From positions 1 through 30,224 of the forward strand of contig JACKCD010000066.1 of the NCBI GenBank assembly GCA_020634215.1: DNA of 30,224 bases, given 5' to 3'. Below, one piece after another: positions 1 through 7,102 of this stretch (the stretch's first letter is position 1; each line of letters starts with the position of its first letter). The DNA is from Ardenticatenaceae bacterium. Its GTDB lineage: Bacteria > Chloroflexota > Anaerolineae > Promineifilales > Promineifilaceae. A program made the translations under genes and the position numbers. The notes under the pieces were generated by a model, which was not told the origin of the DNA, did no database searches, and saw only the letters and a program-made list of their open reading frames with translations.

Positions 1-891
1 CAGCATCCCATAGCGCACGTCGGGGCGGTCGGTGCCATACCGTTCGGTCGCCTCGGCGTAGCTCATACGCGGGAATTGTTCGTAAGCCAACGGGACGAGA
101 CTGGCGGTTTTGACCATGCCAATCATCAGCGCTTCGAGCAGGTCGAGAATGTCGTCGCGTTCGACAAAGCTCATCTCCATGTCAAGCTGGGTGAATTCTG
201 GCTGGCGGTCGGCACGCAAATCTTCGTCGCGGAAGCAGCGGGCAATTTGGAAATATCGTTCGTACCCAGCCACCATCAGCAGTTGCTTAAGCTGCTGCGG
301 GCTTTGCGGCAGGGCGTAGAATTTGCCGGGGTGGACGCGGCTAGGAACCAGGTAGTCGCGGGCACCTTCGGGGGTGGATTTAAACAAAATGGGGGTTTCG
401 ATTTCGAGGAACCCGCGTTTGTCCAAAAAGTCGCGGATAAATTTGATGGCTTTGTGGCGAATGATCAGATTGCGCTGGAGCCGTTCGCGGCGCAAGTCAA
501 GGTAGCGGTATTTGAGCCGCAAGCTTTCTTCAACGTTTTCGTCCCGGTCAATCATAAAGGGCGGGGTTTTGGCAGGGTTGAGGACGGTGACGTTTTCGGC
601 CAGCAATTCAATGTCGCCAGTGTCAAGGTTGGGGTTTTCTTGGCCTAACGGCCGTTTACCCACCACCCCCGTCACCTGCACCACATACTCATTGCGAATT
701 TGTTCCGCCTTGGCAAAGCCATCGGCCGTGCGCCCTGAATCAATAACGACCTGTGTTTTTCCATCCCGGTCGCGCAAGTCAATAAAAATAACGCCGCCCA
801 TGTCGCGGCGACGATTTACCCATCCGGCCAACGTTACCGTCTGGCCTGCGTGCTCTGCACGTAGCTCACCACAATTGTGTGTTTTTAGCAT
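1..891 (-). CDS. aspS: Aspartyl-tRNA synthetase, C-terminal part missing
   Basis: Charges tRNA-Asp with aspartate in the cytoplasm. The 297 visible codons begin with an OB-fold anticodon-binding domain (about residues 1-105, with AGWVNRRRDMGGVIFIDLRD) and continue into the class II catalytic core. Motif 1 lies around the stretch ending FLEIETPILFKSTPEGARDY. Motif 2 is FRDEDLRADRQPEFTQLDME, where the arginine contacts ATP. The bacterial GAD insertion and motif 3 would lie beyond position 1, because the gene runs off the window edge. The ATG at 889-891 has an AGAGG about ten bases upstream, and the protein starts MLKTHNCGELRAEH, as is usual for the family. One AACGGCCGTT copy lies in the gene (647-656), read here as Lys-Arg-Pro-Leu. 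The gene diverges from the small membrane protein at 1076. Confidence 0.96.
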   Translation of the reverse strand, partial: MLKTHNCGELRAEHAGQTVTLAGWVNRRRDMGGVIFIDLRDRDGKTQVVIDSGRTADGFAKAEQIRNEYVVQVTGVVGKRPLGQENPNLDTGDIELLAENVTVLNPAKTPPFMIDRDENVEESLRLKYRYLDLRRERLQRNLIIRHKAIKFIRDFLDKRGFLEIETPILFKSTPEGARDYLVPSRVHPGKFYALPQSPQQLKQLLMVAGYERYFQIARCFRDEDLRADRQPEFTQLDMEMSFVERDDILDLLEALMIGMVKTASLVPLAYEQFPRMSYAEATERYGTDRPDVRYGML

Positions 892-932
892 GAATCAAAA
901 ACCTCTGTGTAATCTTTCACAAAACGCCTAGC

Positions 933-961
933 ATTTTATCATGGGGTGGGAGTGAGGACAA
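933..961 (-). promoter_or_regulatory. Candidate sigma-70-type promoter of aspS
   Basis: On the minus strand TTGTCC (956-961) is followed after 17 bases by TAAAAT (933-938). This would give a leader of about 35 bases before the aspS start. Match to the consensus is four of six and five of six. No experimental support. Confidence 0.35.
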
Positions 962-1016
962 TGTAAAAATGAGTTGCCAAGCAATCTGATCTCTGATAGC
1001 AAAATGGAGTAACTTT

Positions 1017-1045
1017 TTGAACACAGGGGTGTTTTGATAAATAAT
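1017..1045 (+). promoter_or_regulatory. Candidate promoter of the 56-residue membrane protein
   Basis: TTGAAC (1017-1022), a 17-base spacer and AATAAT (1040-1045) lie about 30 bases before the ATG at 1076. A small dyad, AACAC-AGGG-GTGTT, sits in the spacer and could be an operator, but that is speculation. Confidence 0.35.
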
Positions 1046-1075
1046 TCGCATTTGGAGTAAAAACAGGAGGAAGGT

Positions 1076-1246
1076 ATGAATCTAAATGCTCCCAAAAACA
1101 CGACTTTTTATGTTGCTGTTGTATTAGCGGTTCTGGGCTTGCTTGGAACCATTGTGACCATTCCAGTTGTTACTAGCATGGCGTTTTGGTTTGTGGTGCT
1201 TGGGTTTGTTGTGCTTGCAGCCGGGAACCTCGTTTCTGGGTTGTGA
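1076..1246 (+). CDS. Small two-helix membrane protein, 56 residues
   Basis: A 57-codon reading frame with a strong ribosome binding site (AGGAGGAAGG, 1066-1074 region). It starts MNLNAPKNTTFYVAVVLAVL. Residues 11-31 and 35-53 form two hydrophobic helices separated by a short turn with Pro-Val-Val-Thr-Ser, and the protein ends GNLVSGL. It has no charged residue inside the helices and no signal-peptide cleavage motif, so it is probably an integral membrane protein. It has its own candidate promoter upstream and a rho-independent terminator 25 bases downstream, so it appears to be transcribed alone. I recall similar short proteins in other Chloroflexota, but the function is unknown. It is shorter than many gene-finding cut-offs. 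Confidence 0.82.
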   Translation: MNLNAPKNTTFYVAVVLAVLGLLGTIVTIPVVTSMAFWFVVLGFVVLAAGNLVSGL

Positions 1247-1270
1247 GCCTGTTGTTTTGTTGATTGAGAA

Positions 1271-1300
1271 AAGCCGCTGGCTCACCACCAGCGGCTTTTT
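1271..1300 (+). terminator. Rho-independent terminator
   Basis: AAGCCGCTGG (1271-1280) pairs with CCAGCGGCTT (1288-1297) across a 7-base loop and is followed by a T-rich run. It ends transcription of the small membrane protein and separates it from the gene starting at 1320. Confidence 0.85.
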
Positions 1301-1319
1301 CTTATCTGGGAGGCGGCGT

Positions 1320-2768
1320 ATGCCCTTTTCTCCACCCGATGGTTTGGTTGTAGTTGTCAAACGGGATTGCCCGACGTGTGAAATGGTGGTGCCAGTGCTG
1401 CGTGAATTGGCAGTGCAGCCCGTGCCGTTGACGGTATATGTGCAGGATGACCCCACGTTCCCGGAGGGACTAACGGCCGTTTCCGACACCACTCTCGAAG
1501 CCTCCTACCACCTCAACATCGAAATTGTCCCTACGCTGCTGCGCGTGGCCGGGGGGCAGGAAACGGTGCGGGTGGAGGGGTGGAACAAGGAAAATTGGCG
1601 GGCATTAACGGCCGTTGCCGACCTCGGTGAGACACTGCCCGACCACCGCCCCGGTTGTGGCTCCAAAAGCGTAGAGCCGGGGATGCCGGAAAAGCTGGCC
1701 GTCCGTTTTGGCGATGCTCAAATCGCCTCCCGTCGTGTTGAAGTGCCCCCGCTGCTCGACGAAATCGAATTTTGTTACGAACAGGGCTGGTCAGATGGGC
1801 TGCCGGTAGTGCCGCCCACCGAAGAACGGGTTTACCGGATGCTGCAAGGGACGACCCGCGACCCGCAAGCGGTGCTGGGGCTGGTGCCACCCAATAAGGT
1901 GCCGCTGACGGTGGAAAAGGTGGCGATTAATGCGGTGCTGGCGGGGTGCAAGCCTGAGTATATGCCGGTGGTATTAACGGCCGTTTCTGCCGCCCTCCGC
2001 GATGAATTTTGTATGCACGGTATCCTTGCCACCACCTACTTTTCCAGCCCAGTTGTCATCGTCAATGGCCCTGTGGCACGGCAGATTGGCATGAACAGCG
2101 GGGTTAATGTGTTAGGGCAGGGCAATCGCGCCAATGCCACCATTGGCCGCGCCCTGCAACTGGTGATTCGCAATGTGGGCGGCGGTCGCCCTGGCGAAAT
2201 TGACCGCGCTGTGCTGGGCACGCCGGGCAAATACACCTTTTGTTTTGCTGAAAATGAAGCTGATTCGCCGTGGGAGCCGCTGGCGGTGTCGCGGGGCGTG
2301 GCACCGGGGCAGTCGGCAGTGACGCTGTTTGCCGGGGATGGGGTTCACGCGGTGGTAGACCAGCTTTCGCGCACGCCGGAATCGCTGGCGCGGTCGTTTG
2401 CTGCCACGCTGAAAACGGTGGCGCACGAAAAGCTGGCGTTGGCCTCGGAGGTGCTGCTGGTGGTGTCGCCGGAGCATGGGCGAACGTTTCGGCAGGCGGG
2501 CTGGTCGCGGCAGCGGCTGCTGGATGATCTGCACCAATTGCTGTTGCGCCCCGGCAGCGAGCTGGTGCGTGGGGCAAATGGGATTGCCGAGGGATTGCCG
2601 GAACAGTTTGCGGGGGAAACGGCCGTTCCTAAATTTCCGCCCAATGGTATGCACATTGTTCATGCTGGCGGTCCGGCCGGCATGTTTTCTGCTGTTATTG
2701 GCGGCTGGGTTGCCACCGGCAGCAAGGGAACGCAGACGGTGACGGAGGTGCTAGCTTTAGATAAGTAA
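1320..2768 (+). CDS. Thioredoxin-like domain fused to a large 'GWSDGLPVVPPT' domain
   Basis: A 482-residue protein. Residues 1-105 look like a thioredoxin fold: a hydrophobic strand, a redox motif C17-P-T-C20 at the start of a helix, and a cis-Pro-like IVPTLLRV strand. From about residue 135 a second domain begins with DEIEFCYEQGWSDGLPVVPP, then VPLTVEKVAINAVLAGCKPE, and a Gly/Asn-rich stretch SGVNVLGQGNRANATIGRA. I recognise this as a conserved bacterial family found beside UGSC selenoproteins, but I cannot give an established enzymatic role. The start is the ATG at 1320, preceded by GGGAGGCGG; the frame is open further upstream to 1167, but that would overlap the terminator. Four AACGGCCGTT copies lie in the gene, each read as Thr-Ala-Val. 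The UGSC gene follows after 82 bases, which suggests a redox pair. Confidence 0.82.
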   Translation: MPFSPPDGLVVVVKRDCPTCEMVVPVLRELAVQPVPLTVYVQDDPTFPEGLTAVSDTTLEASYHLNIEIVPTLLRVAGGQETVRVEGWNKENWRALTAVADLGETLPDHRPGCGSKSVEPGMPEKLAVRFGDAQIASRRVEVPPLLDEIEFCYEQGWSDGLPVVPPTEERVYRMLQGTTRDPQAVLGLVPPNKVPLTVEKVAINAVLAGCKPEYMPVVLTAVSAALRDEFCMHGILATTYFSSPVVIVNGPVARQIGMNSGVNVLGQGNRANATIGRALQLVIRNVGGGRPGEIDRAVLGTPGKYTFCFAENEADSPWEPLAVSRGVAPGQSAVTLFAGDGVHAVVDQLSRTPESLARSFAATLKTVAHEKLALASEVLLVVSPEHGRTFRQAGWSRQRLLDDLHQLLLRPGSELVRGANGIAEGLPEQFAGETAVPKFPPNGMHIVHAGGPAGMFSAVIGGWVATGSKGTQTVTEVLALDK

Positions 2769-2769
2769 T

Positions 2770-2834
2770 CGGTAATCAGTAATCGGTAATCAGTGTGCCA
2801 TTACTGATTGCTGTTTACTGGTTACTGATTACCG
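2770..2834. repeat. Intergenic inverted repeat of GGTAATCAGTAA units
   Basis: The arm CGGTAATCAGTAA (2770-2782) is perfectly complementary to TTACTGATTACCG (2822-2834). An inner pair, AATCAGT (2788-2794) with ACTGATT (2803-2809), lets the whole segment fold as one hairpin. It begins right after the stop codon at 2768 and ends 16 bases before the UGSC start. It has no T-run, so it is more likely a dispersed intergenic repeat, perhaps stabilising or attenuating the transcript, than a terminator. Confidence 0.8.
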
Positions 2835-2850
2835 TAAAGTTGGAGAAAAA

Positions 2851-3363
2851 ATGACCACATTATTAGACCCAACGGCCGAATTGCGGTCAATTAAGCGGGA
2901 AAAACTGCCTCGGCCGGCCTCGCTGGACGGGTTGACGGTGGGGCTGCTGGATATTTCTAAGGCACGGGGCAGTATTTTTTTGGATCAACTTGAGACCCAT
3001 CTGGCGGGGCAGGGGGTGGCAGTGCGGCGCTATCGCAAGCCCACCTTTGCGCGGGTGGCTCCGGCGGCATTGCGGCAGCAGATTGTGCAAGATTGTGACG
3101 CGGTGATTGAAGCACTGGCCGATTGAGGGTCATGCACGACGTGCAGTGTGCACGACATCACGGAACTGGAAAGCATGGGGATACCGGGGGTATTTGTGGC
3201 TTCGACAGCGTTTATAGACGCTGCGGCAGCGCAATCGGTGGCACTTGGCTTTGAGCCAGCGGCCGTATTTGTGCCGCACCCGATTCAAGACCGCACGGAT
3301 GACGAAGTACGGGCGATTGCCGATGGGGTGGTGCCGCTGATTTTGGACAAACTGACCGGGTAA
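2851..3363 (+). CDS. UGSC-family selenoprotein (in-frame TGA read as Sec)
   Basis: Reading through the TGA at 3124-3126 gives one 170-residue protein. The sequence around it is ALAD-U-GSCTTCSVHDITE, with selenocysteine (Sec) at residue 92. This matches the UGSC signature that names a known bacterial (seleno)protein family, in which Cys often replaces Sec. Both halves are in the same frame. The first half has an alternating strand/helix pattern (LTVGLLDISKARGSIFLDQL) and ends in DCDAVIEALAD. The second continues with MGIPGVFVASTAFIDAAAAQ. Together they make a compact alpha/beta domain. The start is ATG at 2851 with GGAG nine bases upstream. A hairpin able to act as a bacterial SECIS lies just after the TGA. 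The thioredoxin-like partner is directly upstream. The chemistry is unknown; a redox role is inferred from U-x-x-C. Selenocysteine machinery is not in the window, so Sec insertion is inferred. Confidence 0.85.
3129..3156 (+). promoter_or_regulatory. Candidate bacterial SECIS hairpin
   Basis: Two alternative folds lie immediately 3' of the TGA (3124-3126). Fold A pairs GTCATGCA (3129-3136) with TGCACGAC (3149-3156), with one A-C mismatch and a 12-base loop. Fold B pairs CGTGC (3140-3144) with GCACG (3150-3154) around an AGTGT loop. In fold B the loop begins 18 bases after the TGA and contains GU, fitting the spacing known for bacterial SECIS elements bound by SelB. Confidence 0.6.
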
Positions 3364-3394
3364 AGCTAGGTTTTCTCAAGTGCGTTTACCGTTT

Positions 3395-4024
3395 TCAGGA
3401 TGAAGCGAAAATCTGCGCCACAGAGATTTCGCCGACAGTTTCTGACCCAATCCAGACGGGGACAAACTCCGATTGGCGATATGTTTGCCGTTGCCGGTAA
3501 TCTGGCCCAGTTGAGCCGAGAAAAGGATGATAATAGACTTCTACCTGATTGTCAGGCAAATTGATTATCCAATAAACTGGGATAGCGGCTGCCGCATAGA
3601 GCTGTTTTTTTAGCGTTTGATCACGGTTGAGCGTAGCATCGGATACTTCAACAACCAAGGCAACATCCTCTGGCCCAGGATGCTGATAGAGATAGTCTGT
3701 CTCGTTTCCTCGAACAATCATCACATCTGGTTCTGGCTCGCTGTCACTGGTCGTCAGTGGTTCCTGAGAATCAACATACCATCCGGAGGGCAGTAATTTG
3801 GCTAGGTGCTTGCGGATGATTCTGGTGATGGTGCTGTGTCTTGGTTTTTTGGGCATTTTTTGTACGAGCCACCCTTGCAAAAGTTCAATGGAATTGTCTT
3901 CGGTTAGTGCGCCAGACTGAATCATGGCATGATATTGGGCAACCGTGACCTGCCAAAGGTCGTCAATGGGGATAAATTTCTGTTTGGTCTGTGTTTGTGA
4001 TCGTACCAATGTCTCTATAGTCAT
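3395..4024 (-). CDS. Uma2-family putative restriction-endonuclease-fold protein
   Basis: A 209-residue protein of the Uma2 (DUF820) family, which has a PD-(D/E)xK nuclease fold. Around residues 95-135 it shows the expected core: SEPEPDVMIVRG supplies the catalytic Asp, and VALVVEVSDATLNRDQTLKK supplies Glu and a downstream Lys. The N-terminal part (VTVAQYHAMIQSGALTEDNS, IELLQGWLVQKMPKKPRHS) is typical of the family. The ATG at 4024 has GAGGTAA seven bases upstream. Such genes are numerous and scattered in Cyanobacteria and Chloroflexota genomes, and their biological role is not settled. It is convergent with the UGSC gene, with only about 30 bases between them. Confidence 0.9.
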   Translation of the reverse strand: MTIETLVRSQTQTKQKFIPIDDLWQVTVAQYHAMIQSGALTEDNSIELLQGWLVQKMPKKPRHSTITRIIRKHLAKLLPSGWYVDSQEPLTTSDSEPEPDVMIVRGNETDYLYQHPGPEDVALVVEVSDATLNRDQTLKKQLYAAAAIPVYWIINLPDNQVEVYYHPFLGSTGPDYRQRQTYRQSEFVPVWIGSETVGEISVAQIFASS

Positions 4025-4072
4025 GGTTGTTACCTCACTATCATCGGCATTTTACCGCCTGCGAATTGTACA

Positions 4073-5470
4073 TCATTTCCCGATGCCTGTAATCTGCTGG
4101 GCGCGGCGGGCAAGGAGGGCGCGAACGGCCGTTCGTTCCTCTGGCAGTGTGCGACGCATAAACCAGTAGCAGGCGGCGGCGGGAAGAAGGGGCAGTTGAA
4201 ACAGTGCTAACCCAACAGCATAGTTGGTGGGGGGGGCAAAGTGGGCGGTCAGGCGGGTGATGAGCAGCCCGGCGAGGGTAACGCTAAGGGCATTGCCAGT
4301 GGCACTAAACAGACGGCTGAGACCAATAATGGTGCCGCGCTGTTCTGGCAGATTGAGGTCGGTGATGAGGGCGGCCCAGTTGGGTGGCTCGGCGGCAAAA
4401 AGGCTGACACCAAAGAAGGCGACGACAAAGGCCAGTGCCACATAGCCGTTGGTGAAGAGGCTAACTAAGATGGCCCAAATGACGGCGAAGAGAGAGCCAT
4501 GGGTGGGGATGATGACTCCGCGCAGGGGGAGGAAATAGAGCAAGATAAAAAAAGGGATGGAGCCAAGCAGCCCGATGAGTGCCAAATTGAGCCGCCCCAG
4601 CGGGTGCCGCTGTTGCCAGCGGTCGCCCAAATGCCCGGCGGGGATGGCGAGAAAGCCGCCGATGTTGAAGAGAAAGACAAAGAGGTTGCCGATGAGGGTG
4701 GCATCGCCCAACCCATACCCTTCGGCCTGTACGCGGGCAATGGCCCAGCGGGGAATCCAGATGGTGGAGCCGAGGGCGAGGGCGAGGAAGAAGCGTTGGA
4801 GCAGCAGCCAGCGGTTGGAATGGCGTGACCAAAGCTGGCGTAGGTCGGCGCGGCTGATGCGGTATTCGTAGCTTTTGCCGGTGGCATAGACGGCCGTTAA
4901 TTCCGGTTCCGCCTCGCCGCGACGGGTGGCGGTGGTGAACAGCAGGTAGAGCACGGCAAAAAGAAAGCCAGCGGCGGCAACGAGAAAAAAAGGGAGCCGC
5001 CAGTTGCTGCCGCCAAAAATAGTTGCCAGCCCGGCTCCCAACGCCGCGCCCAGCGTTTGCGCCATCGCCCATAGGCTGAGAGCAATGCCGCGTCGGTCGG
5101 GCGGCACCACGTCGCTGACCACGCTAAAGCCAACGGCGCTAACGCCGCCAATGCCAACGGCCGTTATGGCTTGCCAGAGAAAAAAGCTGTTGACTGTCTG
5201 TGCCCGCCCGCTCAAGACCATTGCCGTACCCCAAACAAGGGTACCCCAAAAGAGCCACTGTTTGCGTTGCCCCTGGTCGCTGCGGTAGCCGATGGTGGCG
5301 GCGGAGAGGGCGATGATGAGGATATAAACGGCCGTTACGCTCCCCAATCGCGCCTCGCTGGTGGCAAAATCACGCGCCATGACGGCGTAAAGCGGTGGCA
5401 CAACACCCGCCGCTGCGTTGTCAAGCGAGGCGAGGACGACGAAGATGAGGAAACGAAACGGTTTGTTCAA
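4073..5470 (-). CDS. MFS transporter, 12 helices
   Basis: A 465-residue major facilitator superfamily protein of the plasma membrane with about twelve hydrophobic helices. The N-terminal half has the loop pattern GYRSDQGQRKQWLFWG between helices 2 and 3, and VVSDVVPPDRRGIALSLWAM near helices 4 and 5. The C-terminal half has AGHLGDRWQQRHPLGRLN in the equivalent loop. A 35-residue charged cytoplasmic loop (GEAEPELTAVYATGKSYEYR) separates the halves. The substrate cannot be read from sequence. The start appears to be TTG at 5468-5470, two bases after the stop of the HNH gene, so translation may be coupled; no Shine-Dalgarno is evident. Two exact AACGGCCGTT copies and one near-copy lie within the last two thirds. 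Confidence 0.9.
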   Translation of the reverse strand: MNKPFRFLIFVVLASLDNAAAGVVPPLYAVMARDFATSEARLGSVTAVYILIIALSAATIGYRSDQGQRKQWLFWGTLVWGTAMVLSGRAQTVNSFFLWQAITAVGIGGVSAVGFSVVSDVVPPDRRGIALSLWAMAQTLGAALGAGLATIFGGSNWRLPFFLVAAAGFLFAVLYLLFTTATRRGEAEPELTAVYATGKSYEYRISRADLRQLWSRHSNRWLLLQRFFLALALGSTIWIPRWAIARVQAEGYGLGDATLIGNLFVFLFNIGGFLAIPAGHLGDRWQQRHPLGRLNLALIGLLGSIPFFILLYFLPLRGVIIPTHGSLFAVIWAILVSLFTNGYVALAFVVAFFGVSLFAAEPPNWAALITDLNLPEQRGTIIGLSRLFSATGNALSVTLAGLLITRLTAHFAPPTNYAVGLALFQLPLLPAAACYWFMRRTLPEERTAVRALLARRAQQITGIGK

Positions 5471-5472
5471 GG

Positions 5473-5895
5473 CTATGGGTCGGGAGGGTGTAGATCCGCC
5501 AAAAGTAACAGGGTGCGTAAATTCACCAAATTTTGCCGATTGAGGTGCAGTTCATAAACGGTTGCTCGTCCTATTCCCGTAAGGCCGATAATAGTTAAAC
5601 CACCTTCACCCCAGCCGAAATGGGTGAGCCAAATATCTTGTCTGGGATGAAAGAGCGGAACTTCTGCACCGCTTAATGGATCAATGCCATGTGTCTTGGT
5701 GTATTTGTGATTGTTGCACCCTTGGCAAGCATAGGCTAAATTGTCCAAAATGAATTGTCCACCGGCACTAGCGGGGTAGATATGCTCAATAGAGAAGGGT
5801 TGGGGGGAATAATCGGCTGGGCTTTTACAATATTCGCAGAGGTTGTTAGCTCTTTCAATTATGATCTTTTTGAGAGCGGCGGTTGGGCGAGGCAT
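5473..5895 (-). CDS. HNH endonuclease
   Basis: A 140-residue protein with a complete HNH fold: NNLCEYCKSPADYSPQPFSI followed by EHIYPASAGGQFILDNLAYA and CQGCNNHKYTKTHGIDPLSG. The two Cys-x2-Cys pairs bind the structural zinc. The His of SIEHIYP, and the Asn and His of the NLAYAC and CNNHK region, form the HNH active site. The C-terminal half (FHPRQDIWLTHFGWGEGGLT, RATVYELHLNRQNLVNLRTL) is characteristic of a small-nuclease subfamily common in cyanobacteria and Chloroflexota. The gene begins 8 bases after the stop of the 130-residue protein upstream, and the same two families are often paired elsewhere. The target is unknown; candidates are defence, selfish-element homing, or a toxin-like role. 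Confidence 0.88.
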   Translation of the reverse strand: MPRPTAALKKIIIERANNLCEYCKSPADYSPQPFSIEHIYPASAGGQFILDNLAYACQGCNNHKYTKTHGIDPLSGAEVPLFHPRQDIWLTHFGWGEGGLTIIGLTGIGRATVYELHLNRQNLVNLRTLLLLADLHPPDP

Positions 5896-5903
5896 ACACG
5901 CTG

Positions 5904-6296
5904 TTAGGCTGTGGGAAAATTAAGCGATTTCTTAAGGTTTGCTAACGAGACATTGCGAATGGCTGCCAGCTCAATCAGAGCAGTTAGCCGTTTAACCTGA
6001 ATTTCTTCTATGAGATCGCCCAACTGAATTAATTCTGCTAATTCTGGTTTCGTAAGCGTTTCTTGCTGCCGCTTTTCTATCAGCAAGTTCATTCGTTCTT
6101 GCTGGCTAGGCGTTAATGTTCCGTTGATTTGTTGCAGCAAATGTGCTTCGTTTTCTGGAAGCACATTTGCACGACGGTTGGCCCGTAGGCGAACGGCCGT
6201 TGCCGCAACTTCTCCTAACTCGTCACTTTCAAGTTGTTGGAGGCTCTCTAACAAATCGGTTAACGGTAATTTCGATTTGATTTCAAGTGTCGTCAT
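5904..6296 (-). CDS. Small helical protein paired with the HNH nuclease
   Basis: A 130-residue, charged, almost wholly helical protein (MTTLEIKSKLPLTDLLESLQ; LPENEAHLLQQINGTLTPSQ; LNKK-type Leu-rich C-terminus ending LKKSLNFPTA). No catalytic motif, signal peptide or membrane segment is visible. I recall similar proteins beside HNH genes in cyanobacteria, and here too it is the first gene of a tight pair with the nuclease at 5473-5895. A role as an antitoxin-like, adaptor or regulatory partner is possible, but I do not recognise a named domain. One AACGGCCGTT copy (6192-6201) encodes its ATAVR. Confidence 0.75.
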   Translation of the reverse strand: MTTLEIKSKLPLTDLLESLQQLESDELGEVAATAVRLRANRRANVLPENEAHLLQQINGTLTPSQQERMNLLIEKRQQETLTKPELAELIQLGDLIEEIQVKRLTALIELAAIRNVSLANLKKSLNFPTA

Positions 6297-6332
6297 AGTT
6301 TGATTATACCAATAAATAAAGTGGTTAGCCTA

Positions 6333-7040
6333 TCATTCATCTTCGGCGTGACGTCGCCGCCAAAAGATGAGACCAAATATACCAGAGGCAAGCAGTACCA
6401 GACCGACGATGGGAAGCAGATTAGGAGCGGGATTGGTTTCTTCCGGGGTGGGCGAAACGGCCGTTTCTTCCGGCTCAGTGGTCACAGCATCGCTGCCAAT
6501 CACCGTCGTCGTGCCATCGCTGAGTGCCTGGGCGGGGTCGCTCTCGCCGGCCTCGGCCGGTTCCGGGTAAGCGGCGGTCACGGGGTCGGCCGAGGGTGGG
6601 GCGGGATACCCGTCTTCGCTGGTGGCATCTGCTCCAATAGGGACAAAGGTGGCGGTTGGCGTGGGGACGGCGGGTTCAGAAACGGCCGTTACCGTGGGGT
6701 CAATCGGCGTGGGTTCGCTGGTTTCGCTGCCAGAAACGGCCGTTGCCGTGGGGGTTATGTTACCAGCATTCGTTGTTGCCGTTGGCGGCACAGGGGTCGG
6801 GTCTTGGCCGCCCCCGCCGCTGCTTGTAGTCGCCGTTGGCGGCACGGCTGTGGGGTTGCCACCACTACCTGGTGTTGCGGTAGCTGGTGGTTGTGGTTGG
6901 GACGTGGCCGTGGGCTGCCGGGGATTGGGGGTGGGGGTGCGGGTGGGAATCGTTTGTGCCCAGCTTGGGTGGGGGAGCAGGAGTGCGATTAGCAGAAAGA
7001 TGAGCAGGCTAAAGCCTGTGATTACTTTTTGATTAGACAT
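6333..7040 (-). CDS. Secreted Pro/Thr-rich surface protein with C-terminal anchor
   Basis: A 235-residue protein. Residues 1-28 are a signal peptide (hydrophobic FSLLIFLLIALLLPHPSWAQ). Residues 30-195 are a low-complexity linker rich in Pro, Thr, Ala, Ser and Glu with repeated PTATS/PTPT units and no folded domain. The C-terminus has a single membrane helix (LLPIVGLVLLASGIFGLIFW) followed by RRRHAEDE. The tripartite order of Pro-rich motif, helix and basic tail resembles sorting-type anchors, although no LPXTG or PEP-CTERM motif is present. It is the last gene of the polysaccharide/surface cluster and is probably a glycosylated stalk or spacer on the cell surface. Three AACGGCCGTT copies lie in the linker, all read as TAV. 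Confidence 0.8.
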   Translation of the reverse strand: MSNQKVITGFSLLIFLLIALLLPHPSWAQTIPTRTPTPNPRQPTATSQPQPPATATPGSGGNPTAVPPTATTSSGGGGQDPTPVPPTATTNAGNITPTATAVSGSETSEPTPIDPTVTAVSEPAVPTPTATFVPIGADATSEDGYPAPPSADPVTAAYPEPAEAGESDPAQALSDGTTTVIGSDAVTTEPEETAVSPTPEETNPAPNLLPIVGLVLLASGIFGLIFWRRRHAEDE

Positions 7041-7102
7041 AATGGTATTATGTTCCTTTTGCTTACAAAAACCCTTATTTTGGTTCCGTTTTGGGCAAAC
7101 GT

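Noticed and set aside
1167..1319. Longer N-terminus for the thioredoxin-like protein
   Set aside because: The extension overlaps the small membrane protein in another frame and the terminator at 1271-1300, while the ATG at 1320 has a good ribosome binding site.
3124..3126. TGA as a nonsense mutation splitting a dead gene
   Set aside because: The flanking residues match the UGSC selenoprotein signature exactly, the rest of the frame is intact and a suitable hairpin follows. Kept only as an alternative.
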